A DNA stretch of 33,137 nucleotides from Alphaproteobacteria bacterium (lineage in GTDB: Bacteria; Pseudomonadota; Alphaproteobacteria; Caulobacterales; Aquidulcibacteraceae), in NCBI GenBank assembly GCA_027488965.1, contig JAIYAO010000034.1, positions 1 through 33,137 of the forward strand. Reading direction: 5' to 3'. Under the pieces are notes generated by a model that did not search any database, was not told the origin of the DNA, and worked only from the letters and a program-made list of their open reading frames with translations. Positions 23,384-30,964 of this stretch are shown here, piece by piece. The first letter of the stretch is position 1. Every line of letters begins with the position of its first letter. Both the position numbers and the translations under genes were made by a program.

Positions 23384-24262
23384 GTGACAGAGCCTCCCTA
23401 CCATGATCGCGATGGCTGGATCTGGATGAACGGGGAATTCGTGCCGTGGCGGGACGCCAGCGTGCACGTTCTTACCCACGCCCTGCACTATGCCTCCGCC
23501 GTCTTCGAGGGGGAGCGGGCCTATGGCGGGTCGATCTTCCTGTCGCGCCAGCACAGTGAACGCCTGCATTACTCGGCGAAGCTCATGGGCTTCGAGATCC
23601 CCTACAGCCTCGATGCGCTGGATGCCGCCAAGCAGGAAACCGTCAACCGCACCGGCCTCGACAGCGCCTATGTGCGCGCGTTCGCGTGGCGCGGGTCGGA
23701 GAAGATGGGCGTGTCGGCGCGGGAGAACCGGATCAACGTGTCCATCGCCGCCTGGCACTGGGGGGACTACTTCCCCGACAAGCTCAAGGGCATCCGCCTG
23801 ATGATGGCGCCGTGGACCAGGCCCGCCCCGCACACCGCGCCCTGCCAGGCCAAGGCGTCCGGCCTCTACATGATCTGCACGCTGTCCAAGCACGCGGCCG
23901 AGAACGCCGGCTTCAACGATGCCCTGATGCTGGACTGGCGCGGCCAGGTGGCGGAAGCCACCGGGGCCAACATCTTCCTGGTGCGCGACGGCGCGCTGCA
24001 CACGCCCACGCCGGACAGCTTCCTCAACGGCCTCACGCGCCAGACGGTGATCAAGCTGGCCCGCGCGCGCGGCATCGAGGTGATCGAGCGCGCGATCTGG
24101 CCCAATGAACTGGCGTCCTTCAACGAGGTGTTCCTCACGGGCAGCGCCGCCGAGATCACGCCGGTGGCGGAGATCGCGGGCATGAAGTTCACGCCGGGGC
24201 CCGTGACGATCGCGCTGCTGGACGATTTCGCGGCGCTGACCAAGCGCAAGAACGCGGCCTGA
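23384..24262 (+). CDS. ilvE: Branched-chain amino acid aminotransferase
   Basis: 292 residues from GTG 23384, which has GGAG about 8 nt upstream and gives the family's usual N-terminus (TEPPYHDRDGWIWMNGEF); ATG 23339 would add 15 residues. It is a fold-type IV PLP enzyme: THALHYASAVFEGERAYGG, the Schiff-base lysine K157 in QAKASGLY, the GQVAEATGANIFLV cofactor-binding stretch and FLTGSAAEITPV. It catalyses the final transamination to Leu, Ile and Val using glutamate, in the cytosol. It is divergent from the MarR gene and overlaps the following lipoprotein gene by 1 nt. Confidence 0.93.
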   Translation: MTEPPYHDRDGWIWMNGEFVPWRDASVHVLTHALHYASAVFEGERAYGGSIFLSRQHSERLHYSAKLMGFEIPYSLDALDAAKQETVNRTGLDSAYVRAFAWRGSEKMGVSARENRINVSIAAWHWGDYFPDKLKGIRLMMAPWTRPAPHTAPCQAKASGLYMICTLSKHAAENAGFNDALMLDWRGQVAEATGANIFLVRDGALHTPTPDSFLNGLTRQTVIKLARARGIEVIERAIWPNELASFNEVFLTGSAAEITPVAEIAGMKFTPGPVTIALLDDFAALTKRKNAA

Positions 24263-24765
24263 TGAAGCGCGCGGCCGTCGCGCTCGCGGCGCTGGCGGGC
24301 GCCTGCGGGGGCTTCGGCGGCGTGCAGTCCGGGGCCAGCCTGTGCGCGCTCGTACCAGAGGAGATGGCGACCGCCGCCCTCGGCGTCGTGGTGGTGGAGG
24401 TGGCGCCGGTGGACGGCGATCACCCCGCCTGCCAGTGGACGGGCGCACCGCCGCCGGACGGGCTGCCGCGCGTCATGACGGCCGATCTCTGGCGCGAAAG
24501 CGCGTTGCGCCGCGCCGACCGGACGATGAGCGGCGCGCTCTTCTTTGAAAGCCAGCTGCACCTTCTGGAGAAGGACTACGGCCGCACCCGCGTGATCGGC
24601 GGGCTGGGCGAAGCAGCGGTGTACGGCTTCGGCGACATCGGCGACGAGCGCTTCAGCGGCGCCATCCTCGTGCGTCGCGACGGCGATGTTTTCTCGCTGC
24701 GCATCGAGGGGGCCGATCCCGCCGCGTTCGAGGATGTGGCCAGACAGATCGCAGCGGGCCTCTAG
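24262..24765 (+). CDS. Putative lipoprotein, unknown function
   Basis: 167 residues. The N-terminus MKRAAVALAALAGACGG fits a lipoprotein signal with the acylated Cys after LAGA. The mature region has a paired Cys pattern (SLCALVPEEM and PACQWTG) and an alternating beta pattern, loosely like DUF3558-type lipoproteins, but I would not assign a family. The ATG overlaps the ilvE stop by 1 nt, so it is probably co-transcribed. There is no catalytic motif. Confidence 0.65.
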   Translation: MKRAAVALAALAGACGGFGGVQSGASLCALVPEEMATAALGVVVVEVAPVDGDHPACQWTGAPPPDGLPRVMTADLWRESALRRADRTMSGALFFESQLHLLEKDYGRTRVIGGLGEAAVYGFGDIGDERFSGAILVRRDGDVFSLRIEGADPAAFEDVARQIAAGL

Positions 24766-24798
24766 TCCGCGCACCGGCATCGACGGACGGAGCACGCC

Positions 24799-25281
24799 AT
24801 GGCCAAGTCGCCCGAAGACCTCCTGCGCGACCTGCGCGTGCGCGCCCGCACCCGGCCCCCGCCGACCGAGGCGAGTCCCGAAGCGCCGCTGTCGTTCTCG
24901 GAGCGCGCCGCCTCCGTCATCGCCAACGCCGTGGGGTCGTGGCGCTTCGTGATCGTCCAGAGCACCTTGCTGGTGGCGTGGCTGATCTACAATTCGGTGA
25001 GCGACGCCAGGGTCGATCCCTATCCCTTCATCCTGCTCAACCTGCTGCTGTCGTTCCAGGCGGCCTACACCGCGCCCATGATCCTCATGAGCCAGAACCG
25101 GCAGGGCGACATCGACCGCCGCCGCGACGTGGAGGACTACGAGACCAACCGCAAGGCCGAACTCGAGATCGAGACCCTGCACGAGAAGATCGATCTCCTG
25201 CGTGAGCAGGAAATCGCGCGGCTGACCGCGGCGGTGGAGAATCTCACGCGGCTGCTGGAGCGGCGCGCACCGGGAAGCTAG
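24799..25281 (+). CDS. DUF1003 family membrane protein
   Basis: 160 residues. A cytosolic N-terminal segment is followed by two transmembrane helices (~47-66 WRFVIVQSTLLVAWLIYNSV and ~75-96 PYPFILLNLLLSFQAAYTAP). Next comes the DUF1003 hallmark MILMSQNRQGDIDRRRDVEDY, split by the membrane exit, and a long Glu/Leu-rich coiled-coil (IETLHEKIDLLREQEIARL). The family is widespread and uncharacterised; the coiled coil suggests oligomerisation. Its last 4 nt overlap the end of the convergent NUDIX gene. Confidence 0.88.
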   Translation: MAKSPEDLLRDLRVRARTRPPPTEASPEAPLSFSERAASVIANAVGSWRFVIVQSTLLVAWLIYNSVSDARVDPYPFILLNLLLSFQAAYTAPMILMSQNRQGDIDRRRDVEDYETNRKAELEIETLHEKIDLLREQEIARLTAAVENLTRLLERRAPGS

Positions 25282-25760
25282 CGCCGCGCCCAGTACGCGG
25301 ACGGCGGCGCGCCGGCGAACATCTCGTCCAGCCGCGCGCGCGTGCTCGCGCTGACGCCGTCGGGCAGCGCATCCAGCGCAAAGAAGCCGCGCTCGGCGAT
25401 CTCGCCGTCATTTGCGGTGGGGCAGGGCCGCCAGGCCGGCACGCGGAACAGCAGCACGTGGTCGTTGGGGAAAGCCGGTCCCTGCGCGAAGACGCCCACC
25501 AGCTCCGACGCGCCGTCCACTTCGACGCCTGCTTCCTCGGCCATCTCGCGGGCCAGCGCGGTGTGCGCGGTCTCGCCGTGCTCCACCCCGCCGCCGGGAA
25601 AGAACCAGCCCGCCACGTAGGTGTGGCGCACCAGCAGCACGCGGCCCTGTTGGTCCAGCGCGACGCCCCGAACTCCAAGCGTCATGCCCCGGCTGAACCG
25701 CCACCAGGTGCGGAACAGCGGCGTGAGCACGGGCTCCAGGGCAAGACGCAGGCGGGACAT
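25278..25760 (-). CDS. NUDIX hydrolase
   Basis: 160 residues with a complete Nudix box at residues 57-79 (G57-x5-E63-x7-REM-x-EE-x-GV), preceded by LLVRHTYVAGWFFPGG. Nudix enzymes hydrolyse a nucleoside diphosphate linked to another moiety with Mg2+ or Mn2+; the substrate cannot be told from the box. A hydrophobic, basic N-terminus (ALEPVLTPLFRTWWRF) precedes the domain and could touch the membrane. The gene is convergent with DUF1003, with a 4-nt overlap of stops. Confidence 0.9.
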   Translation of the reverse strand: MSRLRLALEPVLTPLFRTWWRFSRGMTLGVRGVALDQQGRVLLVRHTYVAGWFFPGGGVEHGETAHTALAREMAEEAGVEVDGASELVGVFAQGPAFPNDHVLLFRVPAWRPCPTANDGEIAERGFFALDALPDGVSASTRARLDEMFAGAPPSAYWARR

Positions 25761-25884
25761 CCGCCCCGGGCGCTAGCATGGCCTGCGCCGATTTGCCTAG
25801 GCGCTGGGGCCGCCCGGCGGGGGGAGCGCGCTTCCACCGGGGCAGGCGACGCACTAGAACGCGGACTCAAGACTAGGAGTTCCC

Positions 25885-25965
25885 ATGGCCGCGATCGCCC
25901 TCATCGGCACGTTCATCGTGATCGTCTTCGCCCTCAACATCGTCGATTTCGGACGCCTCGACTGA
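25885..25965 (+). CDS. 26-residue single-pass membrane peptide
   Basis: ATG 25885 is preceded by a strong Shine-Dalgarno (AGGAG, 25875-25879) at ideal spacing. The 26 codons encode one hydrophobic helix (AALIGTFIVIVFALN-like core, residues ~3-18) ending in polar DFGRLD. The stop is 28 nt before an EnvZ-like kinase gene, so both are likely on one transcript. A good ribosome site plus a clean membrane helix support translation; no known family is recognised. A role as a small partner of the kinase is possible but untested. Confidence 0.6.
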   Translation: MAAIALIGTFIVIVFALNIVDFGRLD

Positions 25966-25993
25966 GGCCCCGTGCCGCCTCCGGGGCCTGAGC

Positions 25994-27322
25994 ATGGCGC
26001 GTCGGCGCATGCGTGACATCCTGCCCAAGGGCCTCTACTGGCGCACGCTGCTGATCATCGCGGCGCCTGCGGCGATCCTGCAGCTGATCATCACCGTCGT
26101 CTTTCTCAACGATCACTGGGAAGCCACCTCCAAGCGCATGAGCCAGGCGGTGGCGGCGGACGTGGCGCTGGTGATCCAGCTCTACGAACGCGATCCCACG
26201 CCGGAGCGGTTCGCATGGATCGCCGCCATGGCGTGGCAGCCGCTGCGCCTCGACATCGCGCTGGAGCCCGCAGGACCGCTGGAGGCTGCGCGCTGCCGGC
26301 CCTACGGCCCCGCCATCGATCGCTACCTCACCAACTCCCTCGAACTCGAGCTGAAGCGCCCGCTCTGGTACGACAGCACCTGCCCGGGCACGCAGGTGAA
26401 GATGCGCATCCCCATCGAGGGTGGCGTTCTCAGCGTGAAGGCGTTCCGCGACCGGGTGCAGGCGCGCTCGGGGCCGCTGTTCGTGCTGTGGATCTTCGGC
26501 GCCACGGTGTTTCTCGTGATCGTCTCCATCGTGTTCATCCGCAACCAGGTGCGGCCCATCGAGACGCTGGCGAGCGCCATGGAGATGTTCGGCCGCGGGG
26601 AAGATCCCGGCGTGTTCGGCGTGCGCGGCGCGCGCGAGGTGCGCCAGGCCACGCACGCGTTCTTCGACATGCGCCAGCGGATCAAGCGCCACATCGACCA
26701 GCGCGGCCAGCTGCTTGCCGGCGTCAGCCACGACCTGCGCACGCCGCTGACACGGCTGAAGCTGCAGTTCGCCCTGATGCCGCCGTCGCCCGATCTGGAG
26801 GACGCCAAGCGCGATCTGGAGGAAATGCAGGCCACGCTCGACGAGTATCTCGCCTTCGCGCAGGGCCAGTGGTCGGAAACGCCGGAGGCGGCGGACGTGG
26901 GCGCGCTGGCGGCGGAGGCGGTGGCGGCCGCCGCGCGCGCCGGCGCCGACGTGACGCTCACCCGCGACGGCGAACTTCTTGCGCCCGTGCGCGCAGGCGC
27001 GGTGCGGCGTGCGCTGTCCAACCTCATCGACAACGCGGTGGCGCACGGGGACATCGTGCGGCTGCACGCCCACGTGGCCGCATCCGCCATCAGCATCGAC
27101 GTGGACGATGACGGCCCGGGCATTCCCGCCGACCTCTACGAAGACGCCTTCCGCCCGTTCTCCAGGCTCGACGAGACGCGCACGAAGAACACCAAGGGCG
27201 TCGGCCTCGGCCTCGCCATCGCCCGCGACGTGGCGCGCAGCCACGGCGGCGATGTGGTGCTTTCCAGGAGCCCGCTGGGGGGCCTGCGGGCCACGCTGCG
27301 CCTGCCGCTGGCGGGGGGATAG
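25994..27322 (+). CDS. EnvZ-like sensor histidine kinase
   Basis: 442 residues. TM1 ~17-37 (LLIIAAPAAILQLIITVVFL), a ~115-residue periplasmic sensor with two Cys (RCRPYG, STCPGT), TM2 ~157-178 (LFVLWIFGATVFLVIVSIVF) and a HAMP region (RNQVRPIETLASAMEMFGRG). The H-box GVSHDLRTPLTRLKL has H246; the N-box is NLIDNAVAHG and the ATP lid motifs are DDDGPGIP and GVGLGLAIA. The order matches EnvZ-class kinases that signal to OmpR-type regulators. The nearest candidate partner is the PetR-like regulator at 22114. It probably shares a transcript with the 26-residue peptide just upstream. Confidence 0.92.
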   Translation: MARRRMRDILPKGLYWRTLLIIAAPAAILQLIITVVFLNDHWEATSKRMSQAVAADVALVIQLYERDPTPERFAWIAAMAWQPLRLDIALEPAGPLEAARCRPYGPAIDRYLTNSLELELKRPLWYDSTCPGTQVKMRIPIEGGVLSVKAFRDRVQARSGPLFVLWIFGATVFLVIVSIVFIRNQVRPIETLASAMEMFGRGEDPGVFGVRGAREVRQATHAFFDMRQRIKRHIDQRGQLLAGVSHDLRTPLTRLKLQFALMPPSPDLEDAKRDLEEMQATLDEYLAFAQGQWSETPEAADVGALAAEAVAAAARAGADVTLTRDGELLAPVRAGAVRRALSNLIDNAVAHGDIVRLHAHVAASAISIDVDDDGPGIPADLYEDAFRPFSRLDETRTKNTKGVGLGLAIARDVARSHGGDVVLSRSPLGGLRATLRLPLAGG

Positions 27323-27338
27323 CCCGGCCCCGCTTAAA

Positions 27339-27367
27339 TTGACATTAGGCGTGCCAATATCTATCGG
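27339..27367 (+). promoter_or_regulatory. Candidate sigma-70 promoter of the DUF1330 gene
   Basis: TTGACA (27339-27344) and TATCGG (27362-27367) are spaced by 17 nt, 39 nt before the ATG. The -35 is consensus and the -10 is only moderate. Confidence 0.45.
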
Positions 27368-27405
27368 TGGAGCGGTCCTCAACCCGCCGTCGCCCGGAGG
27401 CCGCC

Positions 27406-27873
27406 ATGCAGGTCGTCAACGAAGTCTTCCCCAGCCAGCCCGCGCAGATGCAGGGCCTGATGCAGCCCGGCCCCGACGGGCCGATCTTCATGGTCAACCT
27501 GCTGAAGTTCAAGGAAAAGGCGGAGTACGAGGACGGGCGCGCCACCGATCTCAGCGGGCGCGACGCATACATGATCTACGGCCGGGAAGTGACGAAGCTC
27601 CTGCCGAAGTTCGGCGGCGTGGCGATCTTCGCGGCGGACGTCACGTACCTCTCGCTCGGCCAGGTGGAGGAGCTGTGGGACGAGGTGGCCATCGCCATGT
27701 ATCCCAAGCGCGGCGACATGGTGCGCATGTCCATGTCGGAGGAATGGCGCGCCATCGCGGTGCATCGGTCCGCGGGACTGAAAGGGCAGCTCAACATCGA
27801 AACGGTGGCCATGGACGGCGGCGCGGGCACCATGCTGGCGCAGCTGATCGCGGCGGCGACAAAGGCGGGCTGA
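27406..27873 (+). CDS. DUF1330-like protein
   Basis: 155 residues from ATG 27406, which has GGAGG in front; an earlier GTG at 27367 lies in the promoter region. The segment PIFMVNLLKFKEKAEY, followed by LSGRDAYMIYGREV, is the DUF1330 (dimeric alpha-beta barrel) pattern. The second half (EELWDEVAIAMYPKRGDMVRM) continues the same fold. The function of the family is unknown. No signal peptide is present, so it is cytosolic. It stands alone, convergent with the GST-like gene 23 nt away. Confidence 0.8.
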   Translation: MQVVNEVFPSQPAQMQGLMQPGPDGPIFMVNLLKFKEKAEYEDGRATDLSGRDAYMIYGREVTKLLPKFGGVAIFAADVTYLSLGQVEELWDEVAIAMYPKRGDMVRMSMSEEWRAIAVHRSAGLKGQLNIETVAMDGGAGTMLAQLIAAATKAG

Positions 27874-27896
27874 GACGACGCGCCGGGACAACCCAC

Positions 27897-28937
27897 TCAC
27901 CCCAACAAAACTTCGCAGCCCGTGCCGCCAAGAATGTCCCGCGCCGCGGCCTGGTCAGCGACGGTCAGCGCTGCAAAGCCCTCCCGGATCCAGCCGAGGC
28001 ACTTGGCCTGGTAGGGGAACGTGGGCTGCGTCCACGGCCGCCCGTCGATCTCGGTGGTGAACTCCGGCGCGCCCGCCATCGCGGCCTGCGCGTTGGCCAG
28101 CAGGAATGGCGCATAGACGCGGCCGATCTCGCCCAGCAGCGGCGCCAGCGCCTCGCGGGCGGCGGCGCGATCGATCCAGTCCTCGTCCTTCGGCTCCAGC
28201 CCCGAGAGATCCTCCACGCGGTCGAGCCACGCCCGCAGCCGCATGGCGCGCGCGCGGGTCTGTGCGGCGGAAGTGGGCTCGATGATGGCGAGCTGCGTGA
28301 GCTGTCCGAACAGCGCGAAGTCTGCAGACGCGGGCCGCGCGCCGAGCACATAGCCGCGCCGCTGGATCAGCGCGTCGAGCACGGTCACGAGGCGCAGGTA
28401 GCTCGCCTCGATGGTCTCGCCCGTCACCGCGTTGGAGCCGACCACGTAGAGCCGGTCGATCTGGCGTTGCGAGATGGCGGCGGCGGCGCCGGCGGCCACA
28501 TCATCCGGCAATGTGGGATCGGACCAGAACACCAGCATGGGCCCGGCGTTGGCGATGTCTGCGGCGTGCGCCCAGCGGTAGTGGAACATAGCCTTCGTCA
28601 GCCACTCGTCGGCGTAGTCCTCGATGAGGTCGTTGATGAAGGCGAGGACGGGATCGGCAGGCAGCACGGACCGGCCGGCGTGTTCGGACTCAAGTCGCCG
28701 CACGATGGGCGTGGAATCCACCACCGCCTCCAGTCCGCCCGTCTCGTCGGGAAAGTAGAACGTGGGCAGCAGGCGCACCTTCGGCGCCGGCAGCGCGAGG
28801 TCCGCGCGGTGGTGGCCGCCCCAGAGCATGGCGTGCGGGATGCGCCGGTAGCGCAGCAGCGACAGCATCTTGCGGGTGTAGGGGGAGCCGGGCGCGCCCA
28901 TGAGCCGGAGCGGGGCGGATGCGGGGTCTGCGGCCAT
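27897..28937 (-). CDS. Glutathione S-transferase-like protein
   Basis: 346 residues from ATG 28937, preferred over 28970 because AGAGGGTGG lies 7 nt upstream. The N-terminal thioredoxin-like part (LRLMGAPGSPYTRKMLSLLR, LPTFYFPD, VVDSTPIVRRLE) matches the GST fold: the SPYTRK turn replaces the catalytic Cys/Ser region, and DSTPI is the glutathione-binding turn. The C-terminal helical part is longer than the usual 210-240-residue GST total. It is divergent from the ArsR gene, with putative operators between them. Substrate and activity are unknown. Confidence 0.8.
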   Translation of the reverse strand: MAADPASAPLRLMGAPGSPYTRKMLSLLRYRRIPHAMLWGGHHRADLALPAPKVRLLPTFYFPDETGGLEAVVDSTPIVRRLESEHAGRSVLPADPVLAFINDLIEDYADEWLTKAMFHYRWAHAADIANAGPMLVFWSDPTLPDDVAAGAAAAISQRQIDRLYVVGSNAVTGETIEASYLRLVTVLDALIQRRGYVLGARPASADFALFGQLTQLAIIEPTSAAQTRARAMRLRAWLDRVEDLSGLEPKDEDWIDRAAAREALAPLLGEIGRVYAPFLLANAQAAMAGAPEFTTEIDGRPWTQPTFPYQAKCLGWIREGFAALTVADQAAARDILGGTGCEVLLG

Positions 28938-28965
28938 CGGCGGTCCACCCTCTGACGTTATTATT

Positions 28966-28980
28966 GGCACGGCTAGTGCC
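28966..28980. promoter_or_regulatory. Inverted repeat GGCAC-GGCTA-GTGCC
   Basis: A 5-bp inverted repeat with partial extension (ATTGGCAC / GTGCCGAA) lies upstream of the GST-like gene, in the divergent gap. It could be an operator or 5'-leader hairpin; evidence is limited to the symmetry. Confidence 0.25.
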
Positions 28981-29015
28981 GAAACATCGCGTTCGCGTCA
29001 AGCGCGCCCGCAACA

Positions 29016-29084
29016 CTTAAGTCATTGCCGAAGTTTTCACTTGCGCGCCCGGCGATCCCGCGAATACTTAAGCATATGCCTAAG
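29016..29084. promoter_or_regulatory. Two operator-like CTTAAG sites, one over the ArsR start codon
   Basis: Site 2 (29067-29084) reads CTTAAGCATATGCCTAAG, an 18-bp palindrome with one mismatched pair, centred on the ATG at 29076. Site 1 (29016-29033) reads CTTAAGTCATTGCCGAAG, a direct, less symmetric copy 51 bp upstream, close to five helical turns. The arrangement suits autoregulation by the ArsR-type protein and joint control of the divergent GST-like gene. No Shine-Dalgarno precedes the ATG, so the mRNA may be nearly leaderless. Confidence 0.5.
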
Positions 29085-29423
29085 CATGCCGCCGCCCTCA
29101 ACCGCATGTTCACCGCCCTGGCCGACCCCACCCGGCGCGCCATGGTGGAGCGGCTGGCGCGCGGCCCCGCGAGCGTCAGCGAGCTGGCGCGGCCCCTGCC
29201 CATGAGCCTGCCGGCGGTCGTCCAGCACCTGCAGGTGCTGGAGGAGAGCGGCCTCGTGGCCAGCGAGAAGGTGGGGCGCGTGCGCACCTGCCGGATCGAA
29301 CCGGGCGCGCTCGGCGTTGCACAGGACTGGCTCGCACAACAGCACGCGCACTGGACGGCGCGTTTCGACAGGCTGGACGCCTATTTGACGGAGACGAAAG
29401 ACGATGACGACACACCCCAATGA
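29076..29423 (+). CDS. ArsR-family transcriptional regulator
   Basis: 115 residues. Winged-helix HTH: MFTALADPTRRAMVERLARG, VSELARPLPMSLPAVVQHLQ and LEESGLVASEKVGRVRTCRI. The CVCDL metal motif of ArsR/SmtB sensors is absent, which fits the subgroup that pairs with SRPBCC (AHSA1-like) proteins. The C-terminus, AQDWLAQQHAHWTARFDRLDAYL, is also typical of that subgroup. It overlaps the following SRPBCC gene by 20 nt. The ATG lies inside a palindrome, suggesting tight self-repression. TTG 29025 would be a poorer alternative start. Confidence 0.88.
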   Translation: MPKHAAALNRMFTALADPTRRAMVERLARGPASVSELARPLPMSLPAVVQHLQVLEESGLVASEKVGRVRTCRIEPGALGVAQDWLAQQHAHWTARFDRLDAYLTETKDDDDTPQ

Positions 29424-29880
29424 CCTCGAAATCTCCCGCTTCCTCGCCGTGCCGCGCGCAAAGGTGTGGAGGGCGTGGAGCGATCCGGCGCTGCTGGCGC
29501 AGTGGTGGTGCCCCAAGCCGTGGACCACCGAGGTGCGCGGCTTCGACCTGCGGCCCGGCGGCGTGTTCCACACCATCATGCGCGGTCCCAATCCGGGCGA
29601 GATCAGCGGCGGCGATGACGACGCGGGCATCTTCCTTGAGGTCGTACCGATGGAGCGCATCGTCTTCACCAGCGCGCTGGCGCCCGGTTGGCGGCCGGTG
29701 GCGTCGTGGCTGGTGATGACGGCGGTGTTGACCATGGCCGACGAAGGCGACGGCACGCGCTACACCGCGCTGTGCATGCACAAGGACAAAGCCGACGCCG
29801 ACAAGCATGCGGAGATGGGCTTCGAGCACGGCTGGGGCGTGGCCATCGCGCAGCTCGAAGATCTCGCCAAAGGGCTGTGA
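29404..29880 (+). CDS. SRPBCC (AHSA1-like) family protein
   Basis: 158 residues. The family opening is LEISRFLAVPRAKVWRAWSD followed by LLAQWWCPKPWTTEV. The core is FDLRPGGVFHTIM and the end GFEHGWGVAIAQLEDLAKGL. These START-like proteins form a helix-grip fold with a hydrophobic cavity and bind small lipophilic molecules. The 20-nt overlap with the ArsR gene marks a classic ArsR-SRPBCC operon. The ligand is unknown. Confidence 0.9.
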   Translation: MTTHPNDLEISRFLAVPRAKVWRAWSDPALLAQWWCPKPWTTEVRGFDLRPGGVFHTIMRGPNPGEISGGDDDAGIFLEVVPMERIVFTSALAPGWRPVASWLVMTAVLTMADEGDGTRYTALCMHKDKADADKHAEMGFEHGWGVAIAQLEDLAKGL

Positions 29881-29882
29881 CG

Positions 29883-30338
29883 ATGTCGTCGCCGCAGCAT
29901 GGCGCCTTCACCATCGATCGCAGATTCCGCGCCAGCCCGGCGCGCGTGTTCGACGCGTTCCGCGATCCCGCGAAACGCAGGCGTTGGTTCGTGAACAGCG
30001 CCGCCTCCGAGACGCTGGAGTTCGTCACCGAATTCCGCGTCGGCGGGCGAGACTTCTTCCGCTTCCGTTTTGCGGGCATGCCGGAGATGTTCAACGAGGG
30101 CTTCTATCTGGAGATCGTCCCGGATGCGCGCATCGTGCTGGCCTACGCCATGGGCACGGACGCCGGGCGCTTCTCCGCCTCGCTCATCACCATCACGCTG
30201 GCGCCCCACGGCGACGGTGCGCAGATGACCGCCACAGAACAGGCCGCGTTCTTTGAAGGCGGCGACGGCATCGTGATGCGCGAGCAGGGCTGGCGTGTTC
30301 TGCTGGATGCGCTGGCGACGGAGCTGGGCGAGGGGTGA
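29883..30338 (+). CDS. SRPBCC (AHSA1-like) family protein, second copy
   Basis: 151 residues starting at ATG 29883, 2 nt after the first SRPBCC stop. It shows the same order: FTIDRRFRASPARVFDAFRD, RRRWFVNSAASE, EFRVGGRDFFRFRFAG and a C-terminal helix GWRVLLDALATELGEG. It differs clearly in sequence from its neighbour, so it is not a recent duplicate. Together with ArsR it forms a three-gene operon. The two proteins may handle different ligands, or one may form heterodimers with the other; neither can be shown from sequence. Confidence 0.9.
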   Translation: MSSPQHGAFTIDRRFRASPARVFDAFRDPAKRRRWFVNSAASETLEFVTEFRVGGRDFFRFRFAGMPEMFNEGFYLEIVPDARIVLAYAMGTDAGRFSASLITITLAPHGDGAQMTATEQAAFFEGGDGIVMREQGWRVLLDALATELGEG

Positions 30339-30351
30339 AGCCGGCGCGGGG

Positions 30352-30753
30352 TCAGCGCGCCGCCGTGTCCGCCGTGCGCGGCGTCACCAGATGGAAGATT
30401 GCGCCCGAAATCACCAGTCCCGCCAGCGTGGCGCCGATGTCGTGCATGTCGAAGACGAGATTGTCGCTCGTGCGCTGGAAGACTTCCCACCCCAGCAGGC
30501 CCACGCCCGAAATGGCGGCGGCGATCGCGAACCAGCGGCGGGCGGCGGGATAGGCGACCTGCTTCTGCTGGTCCGCCCAGACGCTCAGCACCACGAAGGT
30601 TATGGCCACCGCGGCGCACAGGTTGGGCGCCACGCCGATGAGATAGTCGGAGGCGTCGCCACGCGAGAAGCGGATCTCCCGCAGCCAGTGCACAAGCGAC
30701 AGCCCCGCCAGGGCCGCGATGCCCGCAAGGCCGTACCGCGTCGATGCCTTCAT
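30352..30753 (-). CDS. Small four-helix membrane protein, unknown
   Basis: 133 residues from ATG 30753, which has GGAGG about 8 nt upstream; the longer frame to 30852 adds a basic, non-coding-like leader. Four hydrophobic segments are visible: YGLAGIAALAGLSLVHWL, YLIGVAPNLCAAVAITFVV, RWFAIAAAISGVGLLGWEVF and DIGATLAGLVISGAIFHLV. The layout suggests an inner-membrane protein of the DoxX/VanZ-like size class, but I do not recognise the family. Confidence 0.65.
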   Translation of the reverse strand: MKASTRYGLAGIAALAGLSLVHWLREIRFSRGDASDYLIGVAPNLCAAVAITFVVLSVWADQQKQVAYPAARRWFAIAAAISGVGLLGWEVFQRTSDNLVFDMHDIGATLAGLVISGAIFHLVTPRTADTAAR

Positions 30754-30964
30754 CCGCGCGGCCTCCAGCGCAGGTCTTTCTCCGGAAGGGTTTGCTGCCT
30801 GACGTCGGTGTGCGGCGGTGCAGGGCGCACGCCCTCGACCTCGTGGCGGCAACTGAAGCGCATGCGCCTTGATCCCCCGTAAAGTCTCGGCATTAGCATG
30901 ATTTCTTCTGTAGAAGCAGGTCGCTCTCGGACGACCGCCATCCGAATCGCTTCAAGAGGATTTT
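30754..30964. promoter_or_regulatory. Control region upstream of the TonB-dependent receptor
   Basis: This gap between divergent genes contains a small palindrome (CTTCT-GT-AGAAG, 30905-30916), 48 nt before the receptor start, and a Shine-Dalgarno AAGAGGA at 30954-30960. A CTTGAT at 30868 could serve as a weak -35. No Fur box or cobalamin riboswitch features are recognisable. Confidence 0.3.
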
